Of a stretch of DNA of 64,000 nucleotides, positions 44,884-54,172 are shown piece after piece. A program made the position numbers and the translations under genes. Source of the DNA: Prolixibacter sp. SD074 (GTDB lineage Bacteria; Bacteroidota; Bacteroidia; Bacteroidales; Prolixibacteraceae); NCBI RefSeq assembly GCF_009617895.1, contig NZ_BLAW01000001.1:239001-303000 (forward strand). Reading direction: 5' to 3'. The notes beneath the pieces were generated by a model that saw only the letters and a program-made list of their open reading frames with translations, was not told the origin of the DNA and made no database searches. Each line of letters begins with the position of its first letter. The first letter of the stretch is position 1.

Positions 44884-47397
44884 ATGATGAGAACACCGAC
44901 TTTGTACCTGTTCACAGGAATACTTTTTTTTCTTTTTTCCTGTACGCAGTCGCATGTAAAGCTAAATGAGACCAGCGCTGTTTCCTTCCGTGCCCCGGCA
45001 TACCCGTTGATCACGGTTGATCCATATACCAGTGCATGGAGTGAAACGGATACCCTGTTTAGTAGCCCCGTGAAACATTGGACGGGTAAGATACATTCAT
45101 TGATCGGCGCCATTCGGGTCGACGGGGACGTTTATCGTTTTATGGGCAAGGAAAATATCCCGCTGAAAACGCTGGTTCCGATGGCTGGAGAAGAAGCCTG
45201 GCAAGGGAAATACACCACCCAAACACCTGTAAAAAACTGGAAGACATCTGGTTTTAATGACCTCAACTGGAAAAGCGGGAAAGCTGCTTTTGGCACCTCG
45301 GGAATGAAAGCCATTGGTACCGAATGGAACACCAAAGAAATCTGGGTAAGACGCGAATTTTCCACTCCGAAAATGGTAGCAGACGCGAACCTCTATTTGA
45401 TTTATTCACACGACGATGATTTTGAACTTTACCTGAACGGGAAAGAGATCGTCAATACGGGTCATTCGGCAAAAAATGATGTACTATTAAAAATTGATCC
45501 GAACTTGTTGAATAAAGACGGCAAAAATGTACTGGCCGGGCATTGCACGAACACCGGCGGATTGGCATATGTCGATTTCGGACTCTACACCGACGGTGAC
45601 CAAAAAGAAGTTTTTACCCGGACTGCGAAACAAAACAGTGTTTCGCTTTCCGCGACTCAAACGCACTACAGCTTCACCGCCGGACCGGTTAATCTGGATG
45701 TTCAGTTTGTAGCACCGTTTTTGCCTAACGACCTGGACCTGCTTTCCCGCCCGATCGACTATATCAACTACCAGGTGACTTCGGACGACGGAGCGAAACA
45801 TAATGTTCAGCTTTACTTTGAAATTACGCCGCAGTGGGCAGTAAATGATGTGAGCCAGGAGGTTCAGGTCAGCAAAGGTGAAACCGGTAACATTGATTAT
45901 ATCAAAGCCGGAACCACAGAACAGCCTATTCTGAAAAAGAAAGGCGATAACGTGCGCATCGATTGGGGATATGTCTATCTGGCTGCCGGTAAAAGTGAAA
46001 ACTGCTCGGTCGCACTTGGGAACTATTTTGATACCAAAACAGCTTTTGCCGAAAACGGGAAAGTACCTTCCGGACAAAACGAACTAACAGCAAAAATGAA
46101 CCGGTCAATGCCGGCCATGGCTTTTGTGGAAAACCTGGGGCAGATTTCCAAAAAGACTTCGGATGGTTATGTAATGATCGGTTATAACGATATCGAATCG
46201 ATCCAGTATTTTGGCACTAATCTGAAGGCCTGGTGGACGCACAACGGTACAATCACTTTTAACGATGCTCTGCAGTCTGCCGCAAAAGAACACGACCAGG
46301 TGGTCGAACGTTGTGACCAGTTTGATAATAAGCTCTGGAAAGAAACTCTTGCTGCCGGCGGAAAGAAATACGCCGATTTGTGCGTATTGGCTTACAGGCA
46401 GTCGATCGCTGCTCACAAACTGGTGAAAGATCCGAACGGAAACATTCTTTTCCTGTCGAAAGAGAACTTCAGCAACGGTTCGATCGGGACGGTTGACGTT
46501 ACTTACCCCTCTGCCCCCTTGTTTCTGTACTATAACCCCGATTTGTTGAAGGGCATGCTGAACCCGATATTCTATTATTCGGAAAGCGGTAAATGGACGA
46601 AGCCGTTTGCGGCACACGATGTGGGCACTTATCCGAAAGCCAACGGACAGACTTATGGAGGAGACATGCCGGTGGAAGAATGTGGCAACATGATCATCCT
46701 GACAACAGCTATTGCCAGGATGGAAGGCAATGCCGATTATGCAGCCAAACACTGGAATGTGCTGACTACCTGGGCGAACTATCTGCTTGAAAACGGACTC
46801 GATCCGGAAAACCAGTTATGTACTGACGATTTTGCCGGGCATTTTGCTCATAACACGAACCTGTCGATTAAAGCCATCATGGGCATAGAAGGATACGGTA
46901 AACTGGCTGAGATGTTGGGCAAAACTGATATTGCTAAGAAATACACATCAGCAGCCAAAGAGATGGCCCAAAGATGGCAAACGATGGCTAATGACGGTGA
47001 TCATTACCGGCTGACGTTTGACAAGCCCGGAACCTGGAGCCAGAAATATAATTTGGTGTGGGACAAGTTGCTCGAGTTTAATATTTTCCCAAAGGAAGTA
47101 GCGAAGAAGGAAATTGCATACTACCTGACCAAACAAAACAAGTACGGTTTGCCGCTTGACAACCGGAAAACCTATACGAAAGCCGACTGGATTGTCTGGA
47201 CAGCAACTTTAGCAGATAACCAGGCCGATTTCGAACAATTTATAGACCGCCTGCACCGGTTTGTAACAGAAACTCCCGACCGGGTTCCGATGACCGACTG
47301 GTACGAAACGACCAACGCTAAGCAGGTCGGATTTCAGGCTCGTTCGGTTGTGGGCGGGTATTTTATTAAAATGCTGGAAAAAGAAACACCAAAGTAA
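44884..47397 (+). CDS. DUF4965/glutaminase-A-like exported lipoprotein (paralog of the 13915 protein)
   Basis: Protein of 837 aa, lipoprotein Cys near residue 20 (FFLFSCTQS). It aligns along its whole length with the protein at 13915. Identical or nearly identical blocks include VDPYTSAWSETDTL, IYSHDDDFELYLNGK, AHDVGTYPKANGQTYGGDMP, DDFAGHFAHNTNLSIKAIMG and VTETPDRVPM. The domain order is the same: DUF4964, galactose-binding-like insert, DUF5127, DUF4965, DUF1793. Clear differences are the leader and scattered surface positions. One copy sits in each of the two large PULs, here beside GH38. A shared sugar in both substrates is one explanation. Activity is not assigned. Confidence 0.9.
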   Translation: MMRTPTLYLFTGILFFLFSCTQSHVKLNETSAVSFRAPAYPLITVDPYTSAWSETDTLFSSPVKHWTGKIHSLIGAIRVDGDVYRFMGKENIPLKTLVPMAGEEAWQGKYTTQTPVKNWKTSGFNDLNWKSGKAAFGTSGMKAIGTEWNTKEIWVRREFSTPKMVADANLYLIYSHDDDFELYLNGKEIVNTGHSAKNDVLLKIDPNLLNKDGKNVLAGHCTNTGGLAYVDFGLYTDGDQKEVFTRTAKQNSVSLSATQTHYSFTAGPVNLDVQFVAPFLPNDLDLLSRPIDYINYQVTSDDGAKHNVQLYFEITPQWAVNDVSQEVQVSKGETGNIDYIKAGTTEQPILKKKGDNVRIDWGYVYLAAGKSENCSVALGNYFDTKTAFAENGKVPSGQNELTAKMNRSMPAMAFVENLGQISKKTSDGYVMIGYNDIESIQYFGTNLKAWWTHNGTITFNDALQSAAKEHDQVVERCDQFDNKLWKETLAAGGKKYADLCVLAYRQSIAAHKLVKDPNGNILFLSKENFSNGSIGTVDVTYPSAPLFLYYNPDLLKGMLNPIFYYSESGKWTKPFAAHDVGTYPKANGQTYGGDMPVEECGNMIILTTAIARMEGNADYAAKHWNVLTTWANYLLENGLDPENQLCTDDFAGHFAHNTNLSIKAIMGIEGYGKLAEMLGKTDIAKKYTSAAKEMAQRWQTMANDGDHYRLTFDKPGTWSQKYNLVWDKLLEFNIFPKEVAKKEIAYYLTKQNKYGLPLDNRKTYTKADWIVWTATLADNQADFEQFIDRLHRFVTETPDRVPMTDWYETTNAKQVGFQARSVVGGYFIKMLEKETPK

Positions 47398-47461
47398 CCT
47401 ATCGCATAGGTTTTGAAGAATATCTAATATCCTAATTAAAATCAGAGAGTAAACCAAATAT

Positions 47462-47489
47462 CCCCGTCGGAAATGGCAATCCGGCGGGG
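47462..47489 (+). terminator. rho-independent terminator after the DUF4965 gene
   Basis: CCCCGTCGG (47462-47470) pairs with CCGGCGGGG (47481-47489), a 9-bp stem with one G-T pair and a 10-nt loop. CTTTACTCC follows, a weak T tract. Confidence 0.6.
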
Positions 47490-47528
47490 CTTTACTCCTG
47501 TTTAAAATCAATCAAAAATTAACAAACA

Positions 47529-50500
47529 ATGAAAATCAGGTTAAGTATGTTTTTGGCGGGAGTTCTGTTTTCCGTCTTTGGCTATGCCCAGCCTCTGCAA
47601 AGAAGGGCGCCATATGATATTAATAAGGACAAAGTGTTGTATACCATCGGTTATGCACATTTGGATACTGAATGGAACTGGGATTATCCGGCGACCATCA
47701 ATGAATATATCCGAAATATAATGACGGAAAATTTTCATCTGTTTGAGCGGTATCCTGATTATGTTTTCAATTTTACAGGCTCCCGGCGCTACGAAATGAT
47801 GAAGGAGTATTATCCTGAGCTTTATGAGAAGGTCCGGAGCTACATTCACCAGGGACGGTGGTATGTTTCGGGTTCATCGGTGGACGAAGGTGAGGTGAAT
47901 ATCTCTTCTTCCGAATCGCTGATCCGACAGGTACTATACGGGAATAACTACTTCCGCAAAGAGTTTGGAGAGGAGAGTGTAGACTATATGTTGCCTGACT
48001 GCTTCGGATTTGTAGCTAATCTTCCCAGCGTTCTTCATCACTGTGGTTTGCTTGGTTTTTCAACTCAAAAATTGACATGGCACTCAGCAGCTGGTATTCC
48101 TTTTAATGTGGGCGTGTGGAATGGTCCTGATGACAAAGGGGTTGTTGCTGCGTTAAATGCCACCACGTACATTGGTCATGTCGTTTCCAGGCTGGACAGG
48201 GATAGCAGTTGGAATGCCCGGTTAAACAAGGATAAGGAAAATTATGGTATTTCCTTTGATTATCGCTATTATGGTGTAGGAGATCAAGGGGGGGCCCCGC
48301 GGGAGCGGGATGTGAAAAATGCTGTTGGCAGCTTGAACCAAACTGACAGTAAACTTCAGGTGGTGCTGACCTCTTCAGACCAAATGTATAAGGATATTAC
48401 TCCTGAAATCCGAAAAAAATTACCCCGGTACAGCGGAGATCTCTTACTGACCGAGCACAGTGCCGGTTCGCTAACCTCTCAGGCCTACATGAAACGCATG
48501 AACCGAAAAAATGAGCTGCTCGCCAGGGCTGCTGAGCCTTTGGCAGCAGTGGCAGATCATACTCATCTGGCCAGTTATCCGTTCAGAAAGCTAAATGCCT
48601 CCTGGGAACTGGTATTGGGAAGCCAGTTTCACGATATTCTTCCCGGAACCTCCATTCCGAAAGCTTACGAATACGCCTGGAACGATGAATTTATTGCCGC
48701 TAATGGCTTTGCAGGTGTATTGAAAAATTCGATCGAAGAATTAAGCAACCGAATGAATACGGAAGTGAAAGGTCGTCCGGTTGTTGTATACAATCCGGTT
48801 GCCCACAGTCGGGAAGATGTTGTTACGGCTAGTTTGACCTACGAAAAGATGCCGGCAAATGTGCAGGTATTCGATCGAAGAGGAAAAGCAGTTCCTACAC
48901 AGATAGAGAGTTGTGAAGGGCATGTAATGAAGATTTTGTTTCTGGCAAAAGTTCCTTCGGTAGGATTGGCTGTTTTCGATATTCGGGAAGCTAAAAAAAC
49001 GGAGAATGTTTCTCACAGTCTGAAGGCAACTGAGCGCACGCTTGAGAATTCGTATTATAAGGTAACACTGGGAGATAACGGCGATGTCGCTAGTATTTTT
49101 GACAAAAAAGCCCGGAAAGAGTTACTGGCATCTCCGGCCCGGCTGGAATTCCTGCACGAGGCTCCCGCCGAATGGCCTTCATGGAATATGGACTGGAAAG
49201 ATCGGCAAAAATCACCGGTAGGCTATATGGATAAGTCCGCAACTGTGAGAGTGGTTGAGAACGGACCCGTTCGTGTGGCTGTTGAAGTGACCCGTAAAGG
49301 ACGTAATTCTTCCATCAGTCAGGTGATTAGTCTTTCTTCTGGAGAAGCAGGAAAACGAGTGGAAGTCTCGAATACAGCTGATTGGCAATCGAAGGGAGTG
49401 AGCTTGAAAGCTGCTTTCCCGTTAACGGTCAGTAACCCGAAGGCCACCTATAACCTGGGCCTGGGAACCATTAAACGTGGTAACAATAATCACTTGAAAT
49501 ATGAGGTTCCATCAAAAAAATGGTTCGATCTGACTGATAAAAGTGGCGATTATGGCATAACAATACTGGAAGATTGTAAATATGGCTCGGACAAGCCTTC
49601 GGATAACACCCTTCGTTTAACCTTGCTGTTCACTCCAGAGGTCAATTCCCGGTGGAATTGGTGTCGTTATCAGGATACTCAGGATTGGGGAGTGCAGAAG
49701 TTTCGGTATGGCCTTTACGGGCACAAGGGGGGCTGGCAGCAAGGTCAGTCCGCCTGGCAGGGGAAATACTTTAACCAGCCTTTGATGGCTTTTGAAGTAC
49801 CCGGACATACTGGGGCATGGAGCAAAAATGTATCATTTCTTTCTTTGAGTACGCCGCAAGCCGGGGTTATGGCTTTTAAAAAGATGGAACACAGCGATTA
49901 CTACCTGGTTCGGTTGAATGAATTATCTGGCAAAGAGCTGAAAAAGGCCCAGGTTTTATTCCATGGAAAAATTGCGGACGCTTACGAGGTGGATGGTCAG
50001 GAACGCAAAATTGGCTCAGCTGACTTTTCTGGAAACCGGTTGGATTTTTCATTGACTCACGATGCCGTTTGCAGTTACGCAGTCAGATTGGTGCCGGATG
50101 GTATATCTGGTTCAGTGAAGCAGGTTCAGGTAGAGCTGCCTTATAACGAGGATGTGATGAGTTTTGATGATAACCGTGACGATGGCAATTTTGCCTGGCG
50201 GTCAAGTTTACCTGCTGAAATGGTTCCTGGCGTTATCAATAGCGAAGGAATTCAGTTTTTTACAGGGGGTAAGGATGATGGCATGAATAACGCTGTTAGT
50301 TGTAAAGGACAAGAAATCGAATTACCCGGGGGACAGTTTGAGCGAATTTGTATTCTCGCTGCAGCGACACAGGATACACGCGGAAATTTTATGGCCGGGG
50401 ATGAAGTTCATTCGCTGAATATCCAGGGATGGTCTGGTTACATAGGCCAGTTTTATCATCGAAACTTTGCCGACGATGGACACACGGTTAAATCGATAGA

Positions 50501-50768
50501 CGACCCGTATGTGAAGCGAGATGATATCGCCTGGTTTGCTTCACACCGTCATCAGGCTTATCCGTCAAAGAATCTCGCCTACCAATACTGTTATCTGTAT
50601 CAATATGAACTAAAGGTACCGACAGGTACCCGGAGCATCAAGTTACCGGATAACGATAAAATTAAGGTGCTGGCGATAACAGCGGTTGATGGATCCGGAG
50701 GTGCAGCAAAACCATTGCATCCTTTATATGATGATTTTCACGATGCAAAAGCTGTGACAATTCGTTAG
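47529..50768 (+). CDS. GH38 alpha-mannosidase, exported
   Basis: Exo-alpha-mannosidase of 1079 aa with a signal peptide ending at FGYAQPL. The N-terminal barrel has the zinc pair in GYAHLDTEWNWD (His44, Asp46) and the nucleophile in LPDCFGF (Asp157). SQFHDILPGTS near 370 gives another zinc-region His-Asp. The helical middle domain and large beta C-terminal domain follow (EVNSRWNWCRYQDTQDWG, SDYYLVRLNELSG). The protein is longer than many bacterial GH38 enzymes, with extra beta domains after residue 850. It would release mannose from oligosaccharides made by GH76. The gap after it holds a hairpin. Confidence 0.94.
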   Translation: MKIRLSMFLAGVLFSVFGYAQPLQRRAPYDINKDKVLYTIGYAHLDTEWNWDYPATINEYIRNIMTENFHLFERYPDYVFNFTGSRRYEMMKEYYPELYEKVRSYIHQGRWYVSGSSVDEGEVNISSSESLIRQVLYGNNYFRKEFGEESVDYMLPDCFGFVANLPSVLHHCGLLGFSTQKLTWHSAAGIPFNVGVWNGPDDKGVVAALNATTYIGHVVSRLDRDSSWNARLNKDKENYGISFDYRYYGVGDQGGAPRERDVKNAVGSLNQTDSKLQVVLTSSDQMYKDITPEIRKKLPRYSGDLLLTEHSAGSLTSQAYMKRMNRKNELLARAAEPLAAVADHTHLASYPFRKLNASWELVLGSQFHDILPGTSIPKAYEYAWNDEFIAANGFAGVLKNSIEELSNRMNTEVKGRPVVVYNPVAHSREDVVTASLTYEKMPANVQVFDRRGKAVPTQIESCEGHVMKILFLAKVPSVGLAVFDIREAKKTENVSHSLKATERTLENSYYKVTLGDNGDVASIFDKKARKELLASPARLEFLHEAPAEWPSWNMDWKDRQKSPVGYMDKSATVRVVENGPVRVAVEVTRKGRNSSISQVISLSSGEAGKRVEVSNTADWQSKGVSLKAAFPLTVSNPKATYNLGLGTIKRGNNNHLKYEVPSKKWFDLTDKSGDYGITILEDCKYGSDKPSDNTLRLTLLFTPEVNSRWNWCRYQDTQDWGVQKFRYGLYGHKGGWQQGQSAWQGKYFNQPLMAFEVPGHTGAWSKNVSFLSLSTPQAGVMAFKKMEHSDYYLVRLNELSGKELKKAQVLFHGKIADAYEVDGQERKIGSADFSGNRLDFSLTHDAVCSYAVRLVPDGISGSVKQVQVELPYNEDVMSFDDNRDDGNFAWRSSLPAEMVPGVINSEGIQFFTGGKDDGMNNAVSCKGQEIELPGGQFERICILAAATQDTRGNFMAGDEVHSLNIQGWSGYIGQFYHRNFADDGHTVKSIDDPYVKRDDIAWFASHRHQAYPSKNLAYQYCYLYQYELKVPTGTRSIKLPDNDKIKVLAITAVDGSGGAAKPLHPLYDDFHDAKAVTIR

Positions 50769-50796
50769 GGTACAACCGTTGAATTGAATCAGCATT

Positions 50797-50843
50797 CCGG
50801 GTACGGGGCGAAATAGATATATTCTTTTTGGCTTCGTATCCGG
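50797..50843 (+). terminator. hairpin after GH38
   Basis: CCGGGTACGGGGC (50797-50809) can pair along 13 bp with GCTTCGTATCCGG (50831-50843) when G-T pairs are counted. There is no T tract, so it may be a weak terminator or an RNA-stability structure. Confidence 0.38.
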
Positions 50844-50920
50844 AATTAACTTCCCACGAATTTCAGGTGGAAATCGATTTGAATAGAGAGAAAGCATGCA
50901 AAAAAAGAATTTAAAACATT

Positions 50921-51856
50921 ATGAAAAGATATGCGATCGGCGCTGATATTGGTGGAAGTCATATCAATTGCGCCCTAGTAGACTTGGTTAAAGGATGCAT
51001 TGTGGATACGAACCGCTCGGAGCGGAAAATCGATAATCAGGCTTCGGACAATGACATTTTGGAGGGGTGGGAAAATGCTTTGAATCAGATTGTTATTGGT
51101 CTTGATCCGGACTGTCTGTCTGGAATAGGTTTTGCCATGCCTGGTCCGTTTGCCTATGACAAAGGGGTTGCCCTGTTCGAAAAGGTGGCCAAGTTCGAAA
51201 ATCTCTATGGGGTAAATGTACAACAGGAGCTAGCTGCCCGTTTGGAATTACCGGTGGAAGTTTCCTTGCGGTTTATGAATGATGCTTCTGCATTTGCGGT
51301 AGGCGAAGCCTGGCAGGGGCAAGCCATGGGAACGGCAAAAAGTGTTTCGGTCACTCTCGGAACTGGTTTTGGGTCGGCTTTCGTATCTGACGGAGTTCCG
51401 GTCGTGGAAGCAGAGGGAGTTCCGGAGATGGGCTGTGTCTGGCATCTTCCCTTCATGGGGGGTATTGCTGACGATTACTTCTCTACCCGGTGGTTCGTTG
51501 CCCGTTGGGCTGCTATCTCCGGGGAAATAATTACCGGCGTGAAAGATGTCGCTGACCGGGCTGTTGCGGGACAGGTAGAAGCGAAAGAGCTGTTTATGGA
51601 GTTTGGTTCCAATCTGGGCGTTTTTCTGGGACCGTGGCTGAGAGATTTTGAGGCCGAAACCCTGGTTATTGGAGGTAATGTTATGGGAGCCTGGCCGCTT
51701 TTTGGACCGGCTTTCAAAGCAGAACTATCATCACTTAAGGTTGAGACGAATGTCGTTTCTTCGGGACTTAAGGAAGATGCAGCGATTATCGGGTGCGCCC
51801 GTATGCTTGATCCAGCTTATTGGCGGCACATTGAACCAGTGTTGTCGAAAATGTGA
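50921..51856 (+). CDS. ROK-family sugar kinase, probable mannokinase/glucokinase type
   Basis: Cytoplasmic ROK kinase of 311 aa. The ATP phosphate loop is GADIGGSHINCALVD (7-21). GFAMPGPFAYDKGV and FMNDASAFAVGEAW carry the sugar-binding Asn-Asp, and VTLGTGFGSAFV is the second phosphate loop. The usual ROK zinc motif (CxCGxxGC) is missing: the equivalent place reads VPEMGCVWHLPFMGG. Zinc-free ROK kinases occur in Bacteroidota. Position between GH38 and a hexose transporter suggests mannose as substrate, giving mannose 6-phosphate. No isomerase for that product is in the window. Confidence 0.86.
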   Translation: MKRYAIGADIGGSHINCALVDLVKGCIVDTNRSERKIDNQASDNDILEGWENALNQIVIGLDPDCLSGIGFAMPGPFAYDKGVALFEKVAKFENLYGVNVQQELAARLELPVEVSLRFMNDASAFAVGEAWQGQAMGTAKSVSVTLGTGFGSAFVSDGVPVVEAEGVPEMGCVWHLPFMGGIADDYFSTRWFVARWAAISGEIITGVKDVADRAVAGQVEAKELFMEFGSNLGVFLGPWLRDFEAETLVIGGNVMGAWPLFGPAFKAELSSLKVETNVVSSGLKEDAAIIGCARMLDPAYWRHIEPVLSKM

Positions 51857-51889
51857 ATTATCGGATTATCTATTTAATAAAACAACAAA

Positions 51890-53074
51890 ATGCAAACGCA
51901 AAAGAACAAATATATACATGTATTGCCCGTACTGTTCGGCTTCTTTGTGATGGGCTTCTGTGATGTGGTTGGTATTACCTCGGCGCACGTGAAAGTGGAT
52001 CTGCTGAGTGATTACAGCCCTGAGTTCCGGGATACCTTGTCAAACCTGATTCCGGTGGCTTTATTTTCTATGTTCCTGATATTTTCAGTTCCTACCGGGA
52101 TATTAATGAATAAAATAGGACGGAAGAAAACGGTTGTCCTTAGTAATGTGTTGACAATCATCGCTATGTTTTTGCCATTGGTTGACTACACTTTTGTGAT
52201 GTCGTTGATAGCATTCGCCTTGTTGGGAATAGCCAATACCATATTGCAGGTATCGTTGAACCCTTTGTTGACTAACGTTGTAAAAGGAGATAAGCTGACG
52301 AGTAGCCTGACAGCAGGTCAGTTTGTGAAAGCTACTTCTTCATTCAGTGCACCTTTTATCGCAGCTTTCGCTGCTACTGCTCTGGGAAGCTGGCGGTATA
52401 TCTTCCCAATTTATGCCGTTATTACTCTATTGTCTACTGTTTGGTTGCTGGCTACTCCTATCAGAGAATCTTCAGCGGAGGCACAAGTGAATACATTTGG
52501 CAGTGTGATGGGAATTTTGAAAGACCGGACCATTCTGTTGCTTTTTCTGGGGATTCTTTTCGTGGTAGGCGTCGACGTAGGAATCAACACGGCTTCCTCA
52601 AAAATTTTGATGGAGCGGGGAGGATTGACTGCTATCAAAGCGGGATACGGACCAAGTGTTTATTTTGCATTCCGTACGCTGGGAACCTTCCTGGGGGCAT
52701 TCTTACTGGCACGTTACTCTTCAGAGAAGTTTTTTAAATGGAATATCATCATAGCGGCATTGGCATTATTTGCACTGATTTTTGCCGGAAATGAGGCGTT
52801 GATCTTTAGTCTCTTTGCTATTGTGGGATTTACAATTGCCAATATTTTTCCAATCATTTTTGGAATGGCTATCCAATCGCGTCCCGATAAAGCCAATGAG
52901 ATTTCCGGACTGATGATTACCGGAGTGTTTGGCGGAGCTGTGATTCCTTTTTTCATGGGCTTGTTGTCCGATACCATTGGTTCGCAGGTGGGAGCAGTAA
53001 TGGTGATTTTGGCTAGTGCGCTTTACCTGGTTTATGTAGCTTTTGCTTTACACCGAAAGATTTCGGTGGCGTAA
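51890..53074 (+). CDS. MFS sugar transporter (FHS-like hexose permease)
   Basis: Inner-membrane permease of 394 aa with about 12 membrane segments. The first loop region has GFFVMGFCDVVGITSAHVK. The MFS signature between helices 2 and 3 is MNKIGRKKTV (residues 72-81). The second half starts near DRTILLLFLGILFVVGVDVG and has FAFRTLGTFLGAFLLARY. It resembles the fucose/glucose/mannose symporter group of Bacteroidota. It starts 33 bp after the ROK kinase, so the pair would import and phosphorylate the mannose released by GH38. A terminator follows. Confidence 0.9.
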   Translation: MQTQKNKYIHVLPVLFGFFVMGFCDVVGITSAHVKVDLLSDYSPEFRDTLSNLIPVALFSMFLIFSVPTGILMNKIGRKKTVVLSNVLTIIAMFLPLVDYTFVMSLIAFALLGIANTILQVSLNPLLTNVVKGDKLTSSLTAGQFVKATSSFSAPFIAAFAATALGSWRYIFPIYAVITLLSTVWLLATPIRESSAEAQVNTFGSVMGILKDRTILLLFLGILFVVGVDVGINTASSKILMERGGLTAIKAGYGPSVYFAFRTLGTFLGAFLLARYSSEKFFKWNIIIAALALFALIFAGNEALIFSLFAIVGFTIANIFPIIFGMAIQSRPDKANEISGLMITGVFGGAVIPFFMGLLSDTIGSQVGAVMVILASALYLVYVAFALHRKISVA

Positions 53075-53088
53075 TTGTGAAAACACTA

Positions 53089-53137
53089 AAAGGGAATTCT
53101 TCATTGACATCTGAGTAAAAGCAATGGAATTCCCTTT
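53089..53137 (+). terminator. rho-independent terminator after the MFS gene
   Basis: AAAGGGAATTC (53089-53099) and GAATTCCCTTT (53127-53137) are a perfect 11-bp inverted repeat with a 27-nt loop, followed by GTTATTTATT. It ends region 2 on the + strand and may also stop the convergent sigma transcript. Confidence 0.7.
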
Positions 53138-53284
53138 GTTATTTATTCCTTTTCGGTATGAAAAGGGCTGTAGGATATAGCCAATCGTATTGATTTGTAT
53201 GGAAAGAAGGTCGTATTAGTACCGGCGAAGAGGGTGGATTATTCGCAAGGGATTGCTTAGTTGAAAATCGATTGAAGATATTCT

Positions 53285-53857
53285 TCAGCGGATGAACAAT
53301 TCGTAAAATAACAGGGCAATTATACCATAGTTCCCCAGATTTTCTTTCAGAAAACGACGGGCTTTGGTAATGTGGCGTTCAACCGTTTTTATCGAAATAT
53401 CCAGTTCTTCTGCAATTGCTTTGTTGGTATATCCTTTTTCCTTACTAAGGATGTAAACTTTTTTTTGTTGTGCTGGTAATTGGGTGATTAAGCTACTTAC
53501 CTTCTCAGACAACAACGCATAATCGACTTGGGTTTCGGTGTCAGAATGATTGTCTATGACCAGGTATTTTAGATGATCGAGGTACTCCTTTTCGATTATT
53601 TTCTTTCGAAATGTTGATACAACGATGTTTTTGGTTACCGTAAAAAGAAAAGCTTCGAATTTGGTGCTTTCTTCTAAATCTTTTCGGTTATTCCAGAGAC
53701 GAACGAACACCTCCTGGACGATGTCCCTGGCTTCAGCATCTGATTTTAGGTACCCGAGTGCGAAACGATAAAGTTTGTTGCTGTACCGGTCATATAATTC
53801 GTTAATCGCGATCTTCTCACCAGCCTTAAAACGTTTTATTAATTTAATGTCATCCAT
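53285..53857 (-). CDS. ECF RNA polymerase sigma-70 factor
   Basis: Sigma factor of 190 aa on the minus strand. Region 2: AINELYDRYSNKLYRFALGYL and DIVQEVFVRLWNNR. Region 4: LPAQQKKVYILSKEKGYTNKAIAEELDISIKTVERHITKARRFL, a clear helix-turn-helix. It is divergent from the FecR gene at 54173 across a 315-bp gap; the more common order is sigma then FecR on one strand. It probably controls the SusC at 55309. Confidence 0.94.
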   Translation of the reverse strand: MDDIKLIKRFKAGEKIAINELYDRYSNKLYRFALGYLKSDAEARDIVQEVFVRLWNNRKDLEESTKFEAFLFTVTKNIVVSTFRKKIIEKEYLDHLKYLVIDNHSDTETQVDYALLSEKVSSLITQLPAQQKKVYILSKEKGYTNKAIAEELDISIKTVERHITKARRFLKENLGNYGIIALLFYELFIR

Positions 53858-54172
53858 GGTTTAGTTGGCTTCAACGAATATGACTGTCGTAAAACTACAA
53901 AAAATGTTTTCTTTCCTGTATTTTATCGGTATTAACATTAATCAATAAAAGGCAGGAATCTATGAAGACAGCCTTGTATTATTGTTTTTTCCCCATCTGG
54001 AAATGCACGAAACCAGACATTTAACTATTGTTCTCGCGGAAGTTTGCAGAGGAGAATTTTCTTGTTTTGGGTAAGTATGAATGAATAAATATATAGAAAT
54101 TAAAAAAAATGTTAAAAATTGGTGGGGGTTTTGTCTGACCTAAGCGTTTAAACATATGTAAAGGGAAATATT
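53858..54172. promoter_or_regulatory. divergent intergenic region between sigma factor and fecR
   Basis: AT-rich 315-bp gap that must hold promoters for both genes. I could not identify a convincing -33/-7 pair on either strand. On the minus strand a TTTTTTG run (in 53898-53906) and TAGTTTTA lie too close together to be a pair. Confidence 0.4.
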
